Assembly (NCBI GenBank): GCA_031254175.1
Contig: JAIRUY010000200.1
Location: 1 to 8,287, forward strand
Origin: Treponema sp.
GTDB lineage: Bacteria; Spirochaetota; Spirochaetia; Treponematales; Breznakiellaceae
DNA length: 8,287 bases
Reading direction: 5' to 3'
Part shown: positions 5,068-8,287 of the stretch, in pieces
Layout of the letters: each line of letters begins with the position of its first letter
Numbering within the stretch: position 1 is the first letter of the stretch
Position numbers and translations under genes: made by a program
The notes under the pieces: generated by a model
What the model was told of the DNA's origin: nothing
The model's input: the letters and a program-made list of their open reading frames with translations, nothing else
Databases searched by the model: none

Positions 5068-7638
5068 ATGAACTATCTTGACCTTCCTGTCTACAAAAAT
5101 CAGAAAAAAATTTTATCTGCTTTGGAAAATAATCAGGCGCTTGTTGTGGAGAGTCCAACAGGTTCCGGCAAGACAACGCAGCTTCCTGTGATACTTTTTG
5201 AATCTGGTTACGCAAAAAACGGAATCATAGGAGTAACTCAGCCAAGACGTATCGCCGCTGTCTCTGTGAGTGAATTCATCGCGCGTCAAACGGAAACACG
5301 CATTCCGGGTCTTATCGGCTATAAAATGCGCTTTGCCGATTGCACCAATCATGAAACAAAAATAAAAATAATGACAGATGGAATTCTATTGCAGGAGATG
5401 AAACTCGATCCGTGGCTTTCAAAATACAGCCTTCTTGTCGTTGATGAAGCTCATGAACGCAGCCTGAATATTGATTTTATTCTCGGATTACTCAAGCGTG
5501 TGCTGGAAAACCGGCGTGATTTTAAAGTTATTATCTCTTCCGCGACAATAAATGCAGAAGTTTTCTCGGAATACTTCAATGAATGTCCCATTGTAAAGAT
5601 CGAAGCGCAACGTTTTCCCGTTACATTGATCTATGAAGCGCCAGCCGCTGAAAACGGCGGCGTACAATCAAATTCCGCTGAAGAAGCAATTTTAATGAAA
5701 ATTGAAACCATTACTACTCGTTTTATAAGCGAAAAACGCGAAGGAGATATTTTAGTGTTTCTTTCCGGCGAAAAAATGATCAAGGACTGTATGAACCGCC
5801 TTGCTTTTTGTTCTGTCGGAAAATTTTTACATATTCTTCCGTTGTACGGACGGCTCGGCAAGGAAGAACAGGAAAGAGTCTTTGAAGAAGCTCCCAAAGG
5901 CAAAACAAAAGTCATTATATCAACAAATATTGCGGAAACTACAGTCACAATTGACGGAATCGCCGCTGTAATTGATTCAGGGCTTGCTAAACTTAACTGG
6001 TATAACCCGCGCACATTCACTTCCAGCCTGATAGAAGCGCCAATATCAAAATCATCAGCTAATCAACGCAAGGGAAGAGCCGGACGCACGCGCGAAGGAA
6101 CATGTTACCGCCTTTATACACGAAAAGATTTTGAAAGCCGTCCGCTTTATACCACAGAAGAGATCTTCCGCACAGATTTGTCGGAAGTAATTTTACGCAT
6201 GGCGGATCTTGGAATCACAAATTTTGAAGATTTTGATTTTATTGCGGCGCCTGAAAAAGAAGGATTAATCGGCGGAATCGAAACATTAAATCTGCTGGAA
6301 GCGCTTGAACCTGATCGCAGCCTGTCAAATACCGGAAAATTGATGACAGAATTTCCTCTTGCGCCCCGTCAATCGCGGATCATTGTTGAAGCAATACTGC
6401 GTTACCCAAAAATGATACGGGAAACTCTCATTGCAGCAGCGTTTTTATCAACACAAAGCCCGTATATTCTGCCTCCCGGAGAAGAAACAGACGCGAGGAA
6501 GGCGCACCATCGCTTCCGTGATGATTCAGGTGATTTTGTTTCGTATCTTAAATTGTTCATTGCTTATAACGATTCAACAAATAAAGCAAAATTTTGCGAA
6601 AAAAATTATCTTGACGAACGCGCAATGGCAGAAATTGTAAATGTAACCTATCAGCTTGAAGAAATTTTATCTTCAATGAAGATTCCTGTACATAGCAGAG
6701 CCGGATTGCCTGCAGGAAAGGAAATTGACGACTATTTATGCTGCATTGGCCGCGGAATGATACAATTTGTCTGTGTTCGTGAAGGAAAAGGAAGAAGCAG
6801 TTCATATCGAAGTTTAACAGCGGATAAAATTATTATTCATCCCGGATCCGTTATGTTCCATGTTGATCCTCAATTTATTGTGGCGGGCGAGATTGTGCGA
6901 ACCTCCAGAATGTACGCAATGTCGGTTTCTCCTCTTTCACGGGGAATTCTTGATAAATTGGGATTGGGGAATCATCCGGAATTTTTCACACAAAGGCACG
7001 TAGACGCGGAGTTTAAGAGAGAAGAAAGATTCAAAGGTGAAAGGAAGGAAGAAAAAGAAAGAAAAATTAAGAAAGCGAGGGATTTTACAAATAACATAAA
7101 AATTTCCACCGAAGTTTTTGAGATGGGAACAGTTAAAGGAAAGAAAATGGTTATTCTTCCCTGGGAAAAGCTGTCAAAAATTGCCGATCAAAGCACAGAA
7201 ACTGTTTACAAGGGGTTAAAAGGGAAAATAATTGTGAAAAATCAATTTAATCTGCTTGTGGGAGAAAAACTCGAACTTATACTTTCTCTCGCGCCGGTTT
7301 TGGATGTAGAAGGCGCATTTACCCGCAAATGGCCCCGTAAAGGGAACTTCAATTTATTGGAAGATTTCCCCACCCTGCTTGATCATCTGGACAGCCTTGC
7401 AAGGCCTGTTATATGGAAAAAAGGTTCAAAAGATTTGGGATTTCTGGGTTTATTTACCGATAACGCTTCGCAAGGCGGCAGATGTTACTGGTTCAGAGCG
7501 TCACGCAGCTTCCATACAAGCCTTAACGAGAGCCTTTCCAGTCTTGAATCGCTTATTGACGAACTTGGAGATGAAGCCGCAATTGAGCAAAAGCACATTG
7601 TAAATCAATGTTATCGCAGGTTGTCGGGGTATTTGTGA
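5068..7638 (+). CDS. hrpA: DEAH-box ATP-dependent RNA helicase, HrpA type
   Basis: A complete 856-residue SF2 helicase, presumed to remodel RNA or RNA-protein complexes in the cytoplasm. In order: Walker A ESPTGSGKTTQ (28-38), motif Ia TQPRR (57-61), DEAH (126-129), SAT (158-160), motif IV FLSG (231-234), motif V STNIAETT (285-292), motif VI QRKGRAGR (333-340). Then come the winged-helix/ratchet region (about 365-500) with HHRFRDDSGDFVSYLKL, and an OB-like fold (about 575-625) with HPGSVMF. The sequence around motif VI (SANQRKGRAGR, then CYRLYTRKDF) matches HrpA better than HrpB. E. coli HrpA is about 1300 residues; this size is close to the short Borrelia HrpA. A Lys/Glu-rich stretch (645-670) leads into a C-terminal region (680-856) I cannot assign. 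The start is fixed by an in-frame TAA 24 bases upstream and by the normal family N-terminus LPVYKNQKKIL. No Shine-Dalgarno and no clear terminator are visible. It is transcribed divergently from ppdK. Confidence 0.92.
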   Translation: MNYLDLPVYKNQKKILSALENNQALVVESPTGSGKTTQLPVILFESGYAKNGIIGVTQPRRIAAVSVSEFIARQTETRIPGLIGYKMRFADCTNHETKIKIMTDGILLQEMKLDPWLSKYSLLVVDEAHERSLNIDFILGLLKRVLENRRDFKVIISSATINAEVFSEYFNECPIVKIEAQRFPVTLIYEAPAAENGGVQSNSAEEAILMKIETITTRFISEKREGDILVFLSGEKMIKDCMNRLAFCSVGKFLHILPLYGRLGKEEQERVFEEAPKGKTKVIISTNIAETTVTIDGIAAVIDSGLAKLNWYNPRTFTSSLIEAPISKSSANQRKGRAGRTREGTCYRLYTRKDFESRPLYTTEEIFRTDLSEVILRMADLGITNFEDFDFIAAPEKEGLIGGIETLNLLEALEPDRSLSNTGKLMTEFPLAPRQSRIIVEAILRYPKMIRETLIAAAFLSTQSPYILPPGEETDARKAHHRFRDDSGDFVSYLKLFIAYNDSTNKAKFCEKNYLDERAMAEIVNVTYQLEEILSSMKIPVHSRAGLPAGKEIDDYLCCIGRGMIQFVCVREGKGRSSSYRSLTADKIIIHPGSVMFHVDPQFIVAGEIVRTSRMYAMSVSPLSRGILDKLGLGNHPEFFTQRHVDAEFKREERFKGERKEEKERKIKKARDFTNNIKISTEVFEMGTVKGKKMVILPWEKLSKIADQSTETVYKGLKGKIIVKNQFNLLVGEKLELILSLAPVLDVEGAFTRKWPRKGNFNLLEDFPTLLDHLDSLARPVIWKKGSKDLGFLGLFTDNASQGGRCYWFRASRSFHTSLNESLSSLESLIDELGDEAAIEQKHIVNQCYRRLSGYL

Positions 7639-7717
7639 GATGATACGTTTTCCCCTGTACCTGTTTAGATTCCATACAAGCCGCTGATAAATAATTGAAT
7701 GGATTTATATTAAAAAA

Positions 7718-7757
7718 TTTAACCAAATTCTAACAAACCTATAATCATTCTCTAACA
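7718..7757 (+). promoter_or_regulatory. Candidate Pho box: four 7-base repeats at 11-base period
   Basis: TTTAACC (7718-7724), TCTAACA (7729-7735), TATAATC (7740-7746) and TCTAACA (7751-7757) are each separated by exactly four bases. The 7+4 spacing is that of PhoB/PhoP-family operators. The TTAAC-like core recalls the Bacillus PhoP (TTAACA) and cyanobacterial (CTTAACCT) repeats more than E. coli CTGTCAT. It ends 43 bases before pstS, the classic phosphate-starvation target. The third repeat also contains TATAAT, so that box could instead be a -10 element. A weak -10-like TAATTT lies 10 bases after the last repeat. Confidence 0.55.
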
Positions 7758-7800
7758 ATCAAAAAGGTAATTTGGATGCATATTAACGTAAGGAGTTTTT

Positions 7801-8287
7801 ATGAAAAGAGTGTTCTGCATTGTTTTGACGATTTCACTGGTTATATATTTAGTTTTTATGACAGGCTGCGAAAGAAAATCCGGCTCTCAATCTGCCGCAC
7901 AAACCTCGCCGCAGGCGCCGCTTGTTTCACAAACGTCGCCGCTGGCGTACACCATTTCGGTAGGCGGCTCAACCTCCGTAACCCCTCTCATGGAACTGTT
8001 TCAAGCCGAATACGAAAAGAATAACAGCACCATTAAAATCACCATCAGCGGCACAGGTTCCGGGGACGGAATTAAAGGAGCGGCAGAGGGAACTTACGAA
8101 ATCGGTATGTCTAGCCGTGAATTAACACCGGCAGAAATCGGAACCGGACTTGAATCAATTATTGTAGCCATTGACGGCATAGCTGTCATAATAAACAGCG
8201 CTAACCCGGTTTCCAGTTTAACAATGGAGCAAATCAAAAACATTTACATCGGAGCTATAACCCGATGGGAACAGCTTGGCACTGCCG
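7801..8287 (+). CDS. pstS: Phosphate ABC transporter substrate-binding lipoprotein PstS, 3' end cut by window edge
   Basis: The first 162 codons of a periplasmic phosphate-binding protein that would deliver phosphate to a PstCAB permease. A signal peptide (MKRVFCIVLT, then a hydrophobic stretch) ends in a lipobox-like VFMTGC, so Cys23 should be lipidated and anchor the protein to a membrane. A Ser/Gln/Pro/Ala linker (about 26-49) follows. The mature domain starts YTISVGGSTSVTPLMELF with the PstS signature GSTSV (56-60), then SGTGSGDGIKG (83-93), IGMSSREL (101-108) and IDGIAVIIN (124-132). These correspond to the family's phosphate-binding loops, including Asp125. The start is supported by AGGAG (7791-7795) with a five-base spacer. 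A candidate Pho box lies just upstream. pstC, pstA, pstB and phoU may follow beyond the window; that is inference. Confidence 0.94.
   Translation, partial: MKRVFCIVLTISLVIYLVFMTGCERKSGSQSAAQTSPQAPLVSQTSPLAYTISVGGSTSVTPLMELFQAEYEKNNSTIKITISGTGSGDGIKGAAEGTYEIGMSSRELTPAEIGTGLESIIVAIDGIAVIINSANPVSSLTMEQIKNIYIGAITRWEQLGTA
7898..7947 (+). repeat. 30-base-period duplication in the PstS linker
   Basis: The 20-base segments at 7898-7917 and 7928-7947 match except at two positions and are spaced exactly 30 bases apart. They encode the repeated QTSP motif (QTSPQA and QTSPLA). The phase is in frame, so it changes only linker length between the lipidated Cys23 and the phosphate-binding domain. Confidence 0.8.

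Noticed and set aside
7510..7682. A 13-base exact repeat, TTCCATACAAGCC, in hrpA (7510-7522) and after its stop (7670-7682)
   Set aside because: One exact 13-mer match somewhere in a window this size is not unexpected by chance, and the flanks do not align beyond it.
7683..7712. Inverted repeat ATAAAT ... ATTTAT downstream of hrpA as a terminator
   Set aside because: Only six A/T pairs around a ten-base loop with no GC stem; too weak for an intrinsic terminator.
7776..8024. An 82-codon plus-strand frame starting at ATG 7776
   Set aside because: It is out of frame with pstS, which has the ribosome binding site, signal peptide and family motifs; this frame crosses the signal peptide region without any.

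Overview
The window looks like chromosomal DNA of a spirochaete, most likely Treponema or a close relative. This is an inference from gene content and protein style. It holds a HrpA-type helicase of about 850 residues (much shorter than the proteobacterial form), a glycolytic pyruvate phosphate dikinase, and a Cache-domain histidine kinase with an FLANMSHEIRTPMN H-box. Base composition is moderately AT-rich with very AT-rich spacers. There are no tRNA or rRNA genes, no insertion sequences and no CRISPR arrays.

Layout. (1) 1-1686, minus: a membrane-bound sensor histidine kinase, open at the left edge, so its C-terminus (possibly receiver domains) is missing. (2) 1687-1976: a 290-base AT-rich spacer. 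In minus-strand order it holds the ppdK terminator, a candidate kinase promoter, and a leader of about 175 bases with two tiny reading frames; the second overlaps the kinase start as TAATG. (3) 1977-4961, minus: ppdK, complete, with all catalytic residues plus an extra C-terminal tail of about 105 residues. Fourteen AKKPA-type pentads at its end are encoded by a 210-base tandem repeat. (4) 4962-5067: a divergent intergenic region with a good ppdK promoter, a 13-bp palindrome, and a possible leaderless promoter for the opposite gene. (5) 5068-7638, plus: a complete DEAH-box RNA helicase of HrpA type. (6) 7639-7800: a spacer with no convincing hrpA terminator but with four 7-base repeats at an exact 11-base period, a candidate Pho box. 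(7) 7801-8287, plus: the first 162 codons of a PstS-type phosphate-binding lipoprotein, cut by the right edge.

The genes do not form one pathway. The kinase is a signalling gene, ppdK belongs to PPi-linked glycolysis/gluconeogenesis, hrpA to RNA metabolism, and pstS probably begins a phosphate-uptake operon beyond the window. The two most unusual signals are the histone-H1-like Lys/Ala/Pro tail on PPDK and the four-repeat Pho-box-like array ahead of pstS. I see no sign of a wholly new multi-gene system.
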